A DNA stretch of 64,000 nucleotides, taken from contig JAQXGF010000033.1 in assembly GCA_029006155.1 (NCBI GenBank), forward strand, positions 1 to 64,000, read 5' to 3'. Every line of letters starts with the position of its first letter. The first letter of the stretch is position 1. This DNA is from Lachnospiraceae bacterium. GTDB lineage: Bacteria; Bacillota; Clostridia; Lachnospirales; Lachnospiraceae. This document shows, piece by piece, positions 1-8,090 of the stretch. The notes under the pieces are model-generated. The model had not been told where the DNA came from. It did not search any database and worked only from the letters and a program-made list of their open reading frames with translations. The position numbers were made by a program, and so were the translations under genes.

Positions 1-200
1 AAAATATTTCCATCAAAACAAACTGTTCTTTATTCACGCTAATTATATTTTCTGAGCATGGTTACTTTTTGCGAAAACTTTGGATAACTCCGGAATGAAA
101 ACAAAGGAAAAAAATATATTTTCACTCCATTTGCACTCCACCGGAACATCCAGACACCCCATAAAGCCTTTATTTATGGGCTTTTTCGCAATTTTGTCCG
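1..200. other. Intergenic region downstream of guaA
   Basis: No gene is visible. The region is AT-rich and holds two close direct repeats of the type CACTCCA (about 124-141) and a small hairpin with arms CCCATAAA/TTTATGGG near 158-181, followed by a T-run on the plus strand. It abuts the 3' end of guaA, a well-known integration site for genomic islands in Firmicutes, but the window ends too soon to show an integrase or a second att copy. Confidence 0.4.
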
Positions 201-1745
201 CTACTCGAATTCGATCGTCGCAGGGGGCTTGCCAGTACAGTCGTATAAAACTCGGTTGATGTGCTTAACTTCGTTGACGATGCGGCTGGTGGTCTTGCCG
301 ATGATCTCCCATGGGATCTCGGCGCTCTCGGCGGTCATGAAGTCGGTGGTAGTCACGGCACGCAGTGCAATCGCGTAGTCGTAGGTACGCTCGTCACCCA
401 TGACACCGACGGACTGCATATTCGTAAGGGCTGCAAAGTACTGGTTGACTTTCTTATCCCAGCCTGCCGCGGCGATCTCTTCACGCCAGATGGCATCTGC
501 ATCCTGTACCATCTGTACCTTTTCCGGTGTGATGGCTCCGATGATGCGGATACCAAGGCCCGGTCCCGGGAACGGCTGACGGAACACAAGATAATCCGGA
601 ATGCCAAGCTCAAGACCTGCCTTACGCACTTCGTCCTTGAACAGATCGCGCAGCGGCTCGATAATCTCCTTAAAATCAACGTAATCCGGAAGTCCTCCGA
701 CGTTGTGGTGAGACTTGATGACCGTGGACTCTCCGCCGACGCCGCTCTCTACGACGTCCGGATAAATCGTACCCTGTACGAGGAAGTCTACCGCTCCGAT
801 TTTCTTCGCCTCTTCCTCAAATACACGGATGAATTCTTCTCCGATAATCTTGCGCTTTTTCTCCGGCTCGGTCACGCCTGCAAGCTTGCTGTAGAAACGC
901 TCCTGCGCATTTACGCGGATAAAATTCAGATCATATGGGCCATCCGGACCAAAGACTGCCTCGACCTCATCGCCCTCGTTTTTCCGCAGAAGGCCATGAT
1001 CGACAAATACGCAGGTCAGCTGATTGCCGACTGCCTTGGAAAGAAGGACTGCTGCAACGGAAGAATCGACGCCACCGGACAGTGCGCACAGCACCTTGCC
1101 ATCACCGACCTTCTCACGGATCTGGCGGATGGACTGCTCTACGAAGGAATCCATCTTCCAGTCACCTGCACAGCCACAGACACGGAACACGAAGTTCGAA
1201 AGCATCTTCTGTCCCTCCTGCGTGTGCAGCACCTCTGGATGGAACTGCGTCGCATACAGCTTCTTTTCGGTATTCTCCATGGCTGCGTACGGACAATTAT
1301 CGGTGTATGCAATCGTACGGAAGCCCGGAGCCATCTGGGAAATATAATCATTGTGGCTCATCCAGCAGATCGTCTTTTCTGAAACATCCGCAAACAGATC
1401 GGAGGTACGGTCTGTCGTCACTTCGATCTTTCCATACTCACGCACCGGTGCTTTTTCTACCTTGCCGCCGAGCAGGTGCATCATCAGCTGCGATCCGTAA
1501 CAAATACCAAGGATCGGTACGCCCAGTTCAAAAATTTCTTTCGTATAAGTCGGTGCGCCCGGCTCATAGCAGCTGTTCGGGCCGCCGGTAAAGATAATTC
1601 CCTTTGGCTGGAGCGCCTTAATCTTTTCAAAGTCTGTCTTGTAAGAATAAATCTCACAATACACATTGCACTCTCTGACACGTCTTGCGATCAGCTGATT
1701 GTACTGACCACCAAAGTCGAGGACCACAACTGTTTCTCTCTTCAT
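201..1745 (-). CDS. guaA: GMP synthase (glutamine-hydrolysing)
   Basis: Converts XMP to GMP using glutamine and ATP in the cytoplasm, the last step of GMP synthesis. The N-terminal class I glutamine amidotransferase domain carries the nucleophile in GICYGSQ and the His-Pro-Glu of TQFHPEV. The ATP pyrophosphatase domain has the PP-loop SGGVDSSV, and the C-terminal dimerisation domain ends in PATIEFE. The 514 residues are normal for the family. The ATG at 1745 is preferred because GGAG lies 6 nt upstream; an in-frame ATG at 1757 contains that Shine-Dalgarno sequence and is less likely. A sigma-A promoter lies just upstream. No purine riboswitch was recognised in the leader. Confidence 0.97.
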   Translation of the reverse strand: MKRETVVVLDFGGQYNQLIARRVRECNVYCEIYSYKTDFEKIKALQPKGIIFTGGPNSCYEPGAPTYTKEIFELGVPILGICYGSQLMMHLLGGKVEKAPVREYGKIEVTTDRTSDLFADVSEKTICWMSHNDYISQMAPGFRTIAYTDNCPYAAMENTEKKLYATQFHPEVLHTQEGQKMLSNFVFRVCGCAGDWKMDSFVEQSIRQIREKVGDGKVLCALSGGVDSSVAAVLLSKAVGNQLTCVFVDHGLLRKNEGDEVEAVFGPDGPYDLNFIRVNAQERFYSKLAGVTEPEKKRKIIGEEFIRVFEEEAKKIGAVDFLVQGTIYPDVVESGVGGESTVIKSHHNVGGLPDYVDFKEIIEPLRDLFKDEVRKAGLELGIPDYLVFRQPFPGPGLGIRIIGAITPEKVQMVQDADAIWREEIAAAGWDKKVNQYFAALTNMQSVGVMGDERTYDYAIALRAVTTTDFMTAESAEIPWEIIGKTTSRIVNEVKHINRVLYDCTGKPPATIEFE

Positions 1746-1790
1746 GATTTTCTCCATTCTGTATTTATGTTAATATTGGGTAATAGATAC

Positions 1791-1819
1791 ATTATAGTGT
1801 ACTTTTTCCGGACTGACAA
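1791..1819 (-). promoter_or_regulatory. Sigma-A promoter of guaA
   Basis: Read on the minus strand, TTGTCA is followed after 17 bp by TATAAT, about 45 bp before the guaA start. This is near-consensus for the housekeeping sigma factor. Confidence 0.75.
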
Positions 1820-2017
1820 GCCGTTATTTCCGGATTTTTGCAGGTTCCGCACGCACTTTCCCTGTTAATTTTCTCATTTTTATGTTATGATTTCTAAAGT
1901 ATGTTAAAAAATACTCTTGGAGCAGAGATAACCGAAGATTTTATTTGTTACTTAAAATATACAAAAAACGATCGATAGATTTATTACCACTTACCTTGGA
2001 AAGGAGTATCTCCCAAT

Positions 2018-3400
2018 ATGAATCATCCAATTCTTTATCTTGAATGCAATTCCGGCATCAGCGGCGATATGACCGTGGCGGCCCTTCTTGATCTGGGCGC
2101 AGACCATCAGGTGCTGCTGGACGCGCTTGCCAGCCTTCCGCTGACCGGATACTCGATAGAAATCAAAGATGTCTACAAGTCCGGCATCCGCGCATGCGAC
2201 TTCAATGTCATCCTCGAACACGACAACCACGACCATGACATGGAATACCTGCACGGGCATGAGCACGATCATGACACGACAGAAGCACACACCCATGAAC
2301 ATGATCTGTCCGAGGAGCACACACATAGCCATGCTCACGCGGAATACCATCCGGAAACAGCAGAAACCCATGAACATGCTCACGGATCCGTTGAGCCGCA
2401 TCACGAGCACGCTCATCACCACCATCACGATGCCCGCAATTTAAATGATATCACCAAAATCATACAGGCCAGTCAGCTTACATCCGGGGCAAAAGATCTG
2501 GCGCTGAAAATTTTCCAGATCCTTGCCGAAGCAGAAGCGACTGTACATGGCAAAACGTTGGATGAGATTCATTTCCATGAGGTCGGCGCAGTCGACTCGA
2601 TCGTCGATATCGCAGCTGTCGCGGTCTGCATCGACAATCTCTCTCCGGCTGGCATCGTCGTCTCTCCGCTGACCGACGGCAAAGGACAGATCCGCTGTCA
2701 GCACGGACTGATCCCGGTTCCGGTACCTGCCGTCACTGCGATTGCCATGCAGAATGACCTGACTTTAAATATCTCGGATATCGAAGGTGAGCTCGTCACA
2801 CCGACCGGCGCGGCCATCGCCGCTGCCGTCCGAACCACTGCTACGCTTCCAAAGGAATTTCGGATCCGACGCATGGGATTTGGCGCAGGGAAGCGGGATT
2901 ATGCTGCGACCGGGCTGCTGCGCGCAATGCTGCTTCAGCCACTCTCGAAAGACACGCATGATACCATTCTGTCTCTCGAAACGAACATTGATGACTGCAG
3001 CGGAGAAGCACTCTCCTATACGATGCAGCAGCTGCTCGATGCCGGCGCACTTGACGCGTTCTGCATCCCGATCTATATGAAAAAGAACCGCCCGGCCTGC
3101 CTGCTCAAAGTACTGTGTAATCCAGAGCAGCGCACGGAAATGGAGTCGATCATTTTCCGCAATACGACGACGATCGGTATCCGCATTCAGGAAATGCAGC
3201 GCACCAAGCTTCCGCGGAAAATTTTTGCACTGGAAACGCCGTGGGGCATGGCTGATGTCAAATGCTGCACGTATGGAAGTGATACCTATTATTATCCGGA
3301 AAATGACAGCGTCAGCCGTCTGGCCAAGCAGAGCGGAACCGGCTTCACAGAAATGTATAATATGATCCAGGCATATGCACGTGAAAATCCGCATGTGTGA
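2018..3400 (+). CDS. larC: LarC, nickel chelatase for nickel-pincer nucleotide synthesis
   Basis: LarC inserts nickel into the pyridinium bisthiocarboxylate mononucleotide to complete the NPN cofactor of LarA-type racemases/epimerases. The N-terminus (LECNSGISGDMTVAALLDLG) and the GEPTGAA-like segment LVTPTGAAIAAA are typical. Residues about 68-137 form an extreme histidine tract, with 26 His in 70 residues including a run of five, fitting nickel storage or delivery. In Lactobacillus plantarum larC is split by a programmed frameshift; here one 460-residue frame runs through. The start has an AAGGAG sequence about 11 nt upstream. larE follows 196 bp downstream on the same strand; larB is 35 kb away. 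Confidence 0.92.
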   Translation: MNHPILYLECNSGISGDMTVAALLDLGADHQVLLDALASLPLTGYSIEIKDVYKSGIRACDFNVILEHDNHDHDMEYLHGHEHDHDTTEAHTHEHDLSEEHTHSHAHAEYHPETAETHEHAHGSVEPHHEHAHHHHHDARNLNDITKIIQASQLTSGAKDLALKIFQILAEAEATVHGKTLDEIHFHEVGAVDSIVDIAAVAVCIDNLSPAGIVVSPLTDGKGQIRCQHGLIPVPVPAVTAIAMQNDLTLNISDIEGELVTPTGAAIAAAVRTTATLPKEFRIRRMGFGAGKRDYAATGLLRAMLLQPLSKDTHDTILSLETNIDDCSGEALSYTMQQLLDAGALDAFCIPIYMKKNRPACLLKVLCNPEQRTEMESIIFRNTTTIGIRIQEMQRTKLPRKIFALETPWGMADVKCCTYGSDTYYYPENDSVSRLAKQSGTGFTEMYNMIQAYARENPHV

Positions 3401-3450
3401 TTCGGCCTGTCTGTTACGATGCCAGCTTTTCATAAACGAGCAACTTTAAA

Positions 3451-3516
3451 AGCAAGTCTTCCCTGCTACTTATTGTTTTTCACAATCGAAGCAGGGGACT
3501 TGCTTGATTCGGTTAA
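3451..3516 (+). repeat. Intergenic hairpin repeat, family C copy 1
   Basis: A hairpin with arms AGCAAGTC..CCCTGCT and AGCAGGG.GACTTGCT lies between larC and larE. Its right arm and the following bases up to TTGATTCGGTTAAA recur at 36977-37010, and the tail GATTCGGTTA also ends the family-B copy at 28.8 kb. It may also act as a weak terminator for larC. Confidence 0.6.
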
Positions 3517-3596
3517 ATCAGTTATAGATTTTATGGATCATGCGCTAAACTAGCAATAAATTCGCTGAATTACAATATTGAAAGGATCATCCCAAA

Positions 3597-4445
3597 ATGT
3601 CACATACACTTTCTCCCGAACTCGCACAGGACTATACACGTCTCACAGACTATTTTCAGGCACTGGACGCCCAAGGAATCGCCATCGCATATTCCGGTGG
3701 GGTAGACAGCACCCTACTGCTGAAGGCGGCCTGCGAAGTCTCCTCCCGGCCGGTACTTGCCGTCATCCTTGAGACAGAGCTGCACCCGCACTCTGAGATC
3801 GAGACTGCCGTTGCCATGGCGAAAAAACTCGGTGCCGAATGTACCGTCATCCATGTAGATGAGTTTCAGGATCCACAGATTCTGCAAAATCCCACCAACC
3901 GCTGCTACCTGTGCAAGCATCTGCTCTTCACCCAGCTGCAGCAGCTGGCGCATGCCAACGGCCGCATGGCAGTCTGTGACGGAACGAATAAGGACGATGA
4001 AAAGCAGTACCGTCCCGGCATGCTCGTTTTACAGGAACTCGGCATCCACAGCCCGCTCCGGGAGCTTGGCTTCACAAAGCAGCGCATTCGGGAACTGTCC
4101 GCCGCACTCTCACTCCCGACTGCCTCCATGCCGTCTGCTCCATGTCTGGCTACACGGCTTCCTTACGGCGCATTTCTGGATCGGAAGCTGCTGGCAACCA
4201 TTCACGAAGGCGAAGAGTTTATCCGACAGATGGGCTTTTACAACGTGCGTCTGCGCTACCATGACCCGATCCTCCGGATCGAGGTCGACCGCACTTCTTT
4301 TTCAGATCTGCTCGCAAAGAGCGAAGAAATCGTGGCGGAAATGAAACGCCTTGGCTTCCTTTATATCACACTGGATCTCGAGGGCTTTCGCAGTGGAAGT
4401 ATGGACGTATCACTTTCCACTTCTCCAGCAGCCGATCCATCGTAA
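3597..4445 (+). CDS. larE: LarE, sulfur transferase for nickel-pincer nucleotide synthesis
   Basis: Transfers sulfur to the two carboxylates of the LarB product, consuming ATP. The PP-loop SGGVDS is at residues 33-38. Three cysteines sit at C103 and C106 (RCYLCK) and C183 (APCLATRLPYG). C183 matches the sacrificial sulfur donor position of the Lactobacillus enzyme; the extra CxxC resembles LarE variants thought to use an iron-sulfur cluster. The C-terminal LDLEGFRSGSMD block is typical. The last 80 bp overlap, tail to tail, the 3' end of the DNA glycosylase gene on the other strand. A GGAT sequence lies ahead of the ATG, so the ribosome binding site looks modest. Confidence 0.93.
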   Translation: MSHTLSPELAQDYTRLTDYFQALDAQGIAIAYSGGVDSTLLLKAACEVSSRPVLAVILETELHPHSEIETAVAMAKKLGAECTVIHVDEFQDPQILQNPTNRCYLCKHLLFTQLQQLAHANGRMAVCDGTNKDDEKQYRPGMLVLQELGIHSPLRELGFTKQRIRELSAALSLPTASMPSAPCLATRLPYGAFLDRKLLATIHEGEEFIRQMGFYNVRLRYHDPILRIEVDRTSFSDLLAKSEEIVAEMKRLGFLYITLDLEGFRSGSMDVSLSTSPAADPS

Positions 4446-4893
4446 ACGCCGCATTTGCAGGACTCGTGGACGGCAGGCCGGTCATCGGGATCTCCAGATC
4501 CTTCTGGAATTTTTCATACAGGCGCTTTGCAGTTCCGCCATTTGTATAAATATGCTGAATCTTTGCCACATCCAGAATCTGATGCAAATCGTTTGGTACA
4601 ACATTCCGGATGCTACTGTCACTGGATCCAATAATCTCACACTCCGCAATCACATCCCATACAGCGATATGATTGGACAGTAGCATCTGTTTTTTCTCTT
4701 CAATCGTCTGCGGCAGCGGCCAGTTTGTCAACTCCGCGATCACTTTCCAGAAACGGTTCTGCGGATGTCCATAGAAAAACTGCTGTTCCCGTGATTTCAC
4801 CGATGGAAAGCTTCCGAGAATCAATATTCTGCTGTCCGCGTCATAGACCGGTGCAAATTCATGTTGTAATTTCTGGTATTCCTGACATTTCAT
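4366..4893 (-). CDS. Uracil-DNA glycosylase superfamily protein, hypoxanthine-DNA glycosylase type
   Basis: Base-excision repair enzyme, most like family 6 of the UDG superfamily, which removes deaminated bases such as hypoxanthine. Motif 1 is LGSFPSVKSREQQFFYGHPQ followed by NRFW, and the C-terminal motif is TGLPSTSPANA. At 175 residues it is complete. It follows the thioesterase gene by 9 bp, so the two are probably co-transcribed. Its last ~26 codons are antisense to the conserved C-terminal codons of larE. Substrate choice within the superfamily is inferred from motif resemblance only. Confidence 0.85.
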   Translation of the reverse strand: MKCQEYQKLQHEFAPVYDADSRILILGSFPSVKSREQQFFYGHPQNRFWKVIAELTNWPLPQTIEEKKQMLLSNHIAVWDVIAECEIIGSSDSSIRNVVPNDLHQILDVAKIQHIYTNGGTAKRLYEKFQKDLEIPMTGLPSTSPANAAFTMDRLLEKWKVIRPYFHCESPRDPV

Positions 4894-4902
4894 TTCTGTT
4901 CT

Positions 4903-5382
4903 CTAAAATCCTTCCTGTCTGCGTACTTTTCGAAGCTCGGCACGCTTCTGCCCGGCCTCCCATTCGATCTGCTGCGTCACGCCTTCTACGATCAGCCCCG
5001 GCACTTCCTGTGGATGCTGGTGGTCGTCCGTACCGACCATGACAAAATAGGCCCGGTTGATCATCGTCCGCACACCACTTAATGACTCGGCGTAGGTATC
5101 GATCCGCACCTCCATCGAAGAACGGCCCACGTGCGTCAGACGGCCAATCAGCACGATCGTATCGTCCACTCTGGCCCCTGTCTTAAAATACATATTGTCA
5201 ACCGCTACCGTCACGACATTCATCTCCGCGTGACGCTTTGCAACGATCCCTGCCGTCTCATCAATCCACGCAAGCAGCTGTCCACCGAACAGATATCCCG
5301 CCGCGTTCAGGCACTTTGGCATAAGCAGATGCGACTGCTCCGTCAGCGAATCCGCAACTCTTTTCATTTTTCTCTCTGGCAT
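4903..5382 (-). CDS. Acyl-CoA thioesterase, hotdog fold (YciA/BACH type)
   Basis: Predicted cytosolic thioesterase that hydrolyses acyl-CoA. The hotdog core is recognisable from NAAGYLFGGQLLAWIDETAG, with the Asp expected at the active site, and the later VGRSSMEVRIDTYAE strand. It is 159 residues long, normal for a single-hotdog protein. AGGAG lies 8 nt before the ATG. A sigma-A-like promoter sits between spoIIID and this gene, so it can be transcribed apart from spoIIID. The acyl chain preferred is unknown. Confidence 0.85.
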   Translation of the reverse strand: MPERKMKRVADSLTEQSHLLMPKCLNAAGYLFGGQLLAWIDETAGIVAKRHAEMNVVTVAVDNMYFKTGARVDDTIVLIGRLTHVGRSSMEVRIDTYAESLSGVRTMINRAYFVMVGTDDHQHPQEVPGLIVEGVTQQIEWEAGQKRAELRKVRRQEGF

Positions 5383-5417
5383 ATTCCAAACTCCTTCCCG
5401 TATTGCTAACTAAAAGT

Positions 5418-5446
5418 GTTTTATCACACGGCCCATCTCCTGTCAA
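5418..5446 (-). promoter_or_regulatory. Sigma-A promoter before the thioesterase gene
   Basis: On the minus strand TTGACA is followed after 17 bp by TAAAAC preceded by TGA, an extended -10. The -35 overlaps the spoIIID stop codon. Confidence 0.55.
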
Positions 5447-5712
5447 CCGCTGCACGCTGCCTCTTTCCGGTGGAGATACTTTTCTCTCGTAGCCAGTCCA
5501 CCGCGAATATGCCGCTCTGCCTTATTGACCGCCAGCACCTTCCCGGCCTCTGCTGCCAGCGCCGGATTGATCTCGGTCAGTCGCTCTGTGATATCCTTGT
5601 GTACCGTAGATTTGCTTACTCCAAATTTCCGTGCTGTCTGCCGCACGGTTGCCCCTGTCTCGATGATGTAATACGCGATTTCTGTTGCACGCTCTTCGAT
5701 ATAATCCTTCAC
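5443..5712 (-). CDS. spoIIID: SpoIIID, mother-cell sporulation transcription factor
   Basis: Small DNA-binding regulator of sigma-E and sigma-K genes in the mother cell during sporulation. The 89 residues contain the family signature: an N-terminal EERATEIAYYIIETGATVRQ helix, the helix-turn-helix TARKFGVSKSTVHKDITERL, and the basic tail RHIRGGLATREKY. It starts with GTG at 5712. Its Shine-Dalgarno GGAGG lies inside the 3' arm of the terminator-like hairpin of the upstream gene, 7 nt before the GTG. A sigma-E-like -10 (CATACACT) is inside the same hairpin, so the proper transcript probably starts in the hairpin loop and frees the ribosome site. Confidence 0.96.
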   Translation of the reverse strand: MKDYIEERATEIAYYIIETGATVRQTARKFGVSKSTVHKDITERLTEINPALAAEAGKVLAVNKAERHIRGGLATREKYLHRKEAACSG

Positions 5713-5761
5713 AAAAAAGCCTCCGAAGACGCTGTTTTTACAGTGTATGCGAAGGCTTTTT
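5713..5761 (-). terminator. Terminator hairpin also carrying spoIIID translation signals
   Basis: On the minus strand AAAAAGCCTTCG pairs with CGGAGGCTTTTTT around an inner CTGT/ACAG stem, followed by T residues. It ends the C39-like peptidase transcript and contains the spoIIID Shine-Dalgarno in its 3' arm. Confidence 0.75.
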
Positions 5762-5771
5762 ATTTCATCTC
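5742..5771 (-). promoter_or_regulatory. Candidate sigma-E promoter of spoIIID
   Basis: CATACACT at 5742-5749 (minus strand) matches the sigma-E -10 consensus. The -35 region, GAGATGAA about 14 bp upstream, is a weak match. spoIIID is sigma-E dependent in Bacillus. Confidence 0.45.
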
Positions 5772-5800
5772 AGATTGAAACAGTAACGTGCTTTTTCCCG

Positions 5801-6418
5801 CTAGATAAAATACTCGATCACTTCTTCCGGTTCGGTCTTTGTCCGGCGGTTGTAGAGAATCACAGCTTCCCGCTCTTCTTTTGGCCCAAGTGCATAGACA
5901 TCCATGGATTCGCTGTTGAAATACTTCACCGGTACGATACGGTTATATTCTCTTGGATGATCCTCAATAATCAGGATATCTTCCTTCGGTAAATGGTCCA
6001 GCCAGTATGGATCAAACAGCCGGATCGCATCTTTCTCCGTCCCGGTCATGAGCACATAATGTGGCTCGTCCAGATACAGGCGCACGACAGCCACTCCGCC
6101 GTGGCAGAGTGCATAATTGATCCGGCTTTCCGCACCGATACAGACGCCACTGCCGGTAATATGCTCACCGGATACGGGCAGCAGTCCCAGCTCTCCGTAT
6201 TCATTCAGCCAGTTACATAAAAAGGCCATTGCCGCCCTGGAGGTTCCGCGTTTTCCCGGAACTCCTTCTTTGCTGTGACAGTCCAGACAATACAGCATAA
6301 TATTCCGGATCACCTCCGGCGGAATGTCTTTCCGCTCGAAGAGGTAACTGATCGCATTGAGCATGCTCGCCGGTCCGCAGTCATACTCTGTCAATTGGTA
6401 TCGCAATGGATTTTTCAT
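5801..6418 (-). CDS. C39-like cysteine peptidase family protein
   Basis: The N-terminus RYQLTEYDCGPASMLNAISY has the Gln and the Cys (C14) of the papain-like C39 fold. A later PHYVLMTG supplies a His and IRLFDPYW an Asp, so the triad looks complete. There is no signal peptide, transmembrane segment or ABC domain, so it is a stand-alone cytosolic protein of 205 residues. It may be a peptidase or another papain-fold hydrolase; the substrate is unknown. The ATG at 6418 is chosen because GAGGGACGG precedes it. A TGGTAAAAT extended -10 lies near 6474-6482. It is divergent from the symporter gene. Confidence 0.72.
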   Translation of the reverse strand: MKNPLRYQLTEYDCGPASMLNAISYLFERKDIPPEVIRNIMLYCLDCHSKEGVPGKRGTSRAAMAFLCNWLNEYGELGLLPVSGEHITGSGVCIGAESRINYALCHGGVAVVRLYLDEPHYVLMTGTEKDAIRLFDPYWLDHLPKEDILIIEDHPREYNRIVPVKYFNSESMDVYALGPKEEREAVILYNRRTKTEPEEVIEYFI

Positions 6419-6550
6419 CTTCCGTCCCTCTTTTTCTGTCCGTATCAGGCGGAATATTTTCCGCATTTCCCGTATTTTACCACTCTTTTTTTGCTCTGTA
6501 CAGCAATTTTCCAAATCACTTTTCAACAGTCCAAAAAAGAAGACTCCTGT

Positions 6551-6579
6551 TTTACAAATGACCATTTTTATTATATACT
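6551..6579 (+). promoter_or_regulatory. Sigma-A promoter of the symporter gene
   Basis: TTTACA, 17 bp, TATACT, about 50 bp before the ATG at 6631. Confidence 0.65.
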
Positions 6580-6630
6580 GGTTCGTATACTGCGCAGCCA
6601 TCGAAGAGCTGCCCACAGATAGGGGGACTT

Positions 6631-8040
6631 ATGACTTTTATCATCCATTGTATTGAACAGGTATATTATTTTCTCTGGGGCGACTGGATCCGCCTCCCGC
6701 TTCCCGGCGGAACACTTCAGCTGCCACTTCTTGCGCTGCTGCTTATCCCTGCAGGCATTTACTTTACCGTGCGCACCCGTGGCCTGCAGCTTCGTCTGCT
6801 TCCTGATATGGTACGTCTCATCACCGGCTCTGCAGACCCGGATGATTCTAAACAGGCCCGTAAATCCGAAGAACTCTCGGCCCTTCAGGCTCTGATCGTC
6901 TCCACTGCCACACGGGTCGGCATGGGCAATCTCGTCGGTGTCGTGGCCGCGATCTCTGCCGGTGGCGCGGGCGCCATTTTCTGGATGTGGGTGACAGCCC
7001 TGATCGGTTCTGCGACCTCTTTTGTGGAATCCACGCTCGCCCAGCTTCACAAACAGGAGGATCCGCTCTACGGCGGATACCGCGGAGGTCCCGCCTATTA
7101 CATCCATGACTGGATCAACGCCAGACGCAACAGAAAGCCCCGTAAAAGTCTGCTCGCGATTTTATTCGCCCTCTCCGGACTGATCTGCTGGTGCGGTGTC
7201 AGTCAGGTCATCGGAAATTCCGTATCATCCTCCTTAAAAAATGCCTTCCATATCCCGCCGCTCGTATCCACGACTGCACTCGTACTGCTCGCAGCTGTGA
7301 TCGTGCTTCGGAAAAATGCGACGGTAAAGGTACTGGATGTCATCGTGCCGATCATGTCTGGTATCTATGTGCTGATCACACTCTGGCTCATTGTTACGCA
7401 TGCCAGCCAGCTTGGGGATGTCTGCTACCGCATTTTCTCAGAGGCATTCGGATTTCGGCAGGCCGTCGCCTGTGGATTTGGTGCGGTCCTGATGAACGGC
7501 GTCAAGCGTGGCCTCTTCTCCAATGAAGCCGGAAGCGGCTCTGCGCCATGCGCGGCAGCGACCGCCGAGACACCCCATCCGGCGCGCGTCGGTCTGACGC
7601 AGGCATTCGGTGTCTTCATCGATACACTGCTGTGTACCTGCACAGCAATGGTCATGCTGCTCGCACCACAGGAGCTCGTCGGCGGTCTGCAGGGCATGGA
7701 CTTGCTTCAAACTGCCATGTACAGCTATTTTGGCCAGATCGGTGTCATCTTTATCGCCCTGATCTTGTGGATGTTCAGTTTTTCTACCTTCATTGGCATT
7801 CTTTTTTATGCCCGGTCCAATGTCGCCTATCTGTTCGGTGACCGCTGGAGCGCACAGACCGCCTATAAGCTGCTGGCACTCGTCATGCTGTTTATCGGCG
7901 GCCTCGCCGCCTATACCTTCGTCTGGGATCTTGGAGATGTCGGCGTGGGGCTGATGACGATCTTCAATCTGATCGCCCTTCTCCCGATGTCCAAAGAGGC
8001 GATCGACTCCCTGAAAGACTATGAGAAGCGCCGCAACTGA
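6631..8040 (+). CDS. Sodium:alanine/glycine symporter (AGCS family)
   Basis: Membrane protein of 469 residues that takes up a small neutral amino acid with sodium. Family marks are ATRVGMGNLVGVVAAISAGG early on, YRGGPAYYI, and GLFSNEAGSGSAP in the second half. About ten or eleven hydrophobic segments can be picked out. AGGGGG lies 4 nt before the ATG. It is a single-gene unit: its own promoter upstream and a strong hairpin terminator downstream. The exact amino acid (alanine, glycine or other) cannot be read from the sequence. Confidence 0.93.
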   Translation: MTFIIHCIEQVYYFLWGDWIRLPLPGGTLQLPLLALLLIPAGIYFTVRTRGLQLRLLPDMVRLITGSADPDDSKQARKSEELSALQALIVSTATRVGMGNLVGVVAAISAGGAGAIFWMWVTALIGSATSFVESTLAQLHKQEDPLYGGYRGGPAYYIHDWINARRNRKPRKSLLAILFALSGLICWCGVSQVIGNSVSSSLKNAFHIPPLVSTTALVLLAAVIVLRKNATVKVLDVIVPIMSGIYVLITLWLIVTHASQLGDVCYRIFSEAFGFRQAVACGFGAVLMNGVKRGLFSNEAGSGSAPCAAATAETPHPARVGLTQAFGVFIDTLLCTCTAMVMLLAPQELVGGLQGMDLLQTAMYSYFGQIGVIFIALILWMFSFSTFIGILFYARSNVAYLFGDRWSAQTAYKLLALVMLFIGGLAAYTFVWDLGDVGVGLMTIFNLIALLPMSKEAIDSLKDYEKRRN

Positions 8041-8045
8041 CAGTA

Positions 8046-8090
8046 AAAACCTGCAGACAGATCGATGTTCCGATTCTGCCTGCAGGTTTT
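8046..8090 (+). terminator. Bidirectional terminator
   Basis: AAAACCTGCAG pairs with CTGCAGGTTTT, with T-runs on both strands. It serves the symporter gene and the convergent gene ending at 8091. Confidence 0.85.

Noticed and set aside
261-1382. Long plus-strand frame opposite guaA
   Set aside because: Mirror frame of a clear guaA; no family resemblance or ribosome site.
1746-2017. Purine riboswitch before guaA
   Set aside because: No conserved loop sequences; only a plain sigma-A promoter was seen.
6613-6625. 13-mer CCCACAGATAGGG shared by 6613-6625 and 31812-31824
   Set aside because: Short and without a shared context; could be chance or a remnant of a small palindrome.
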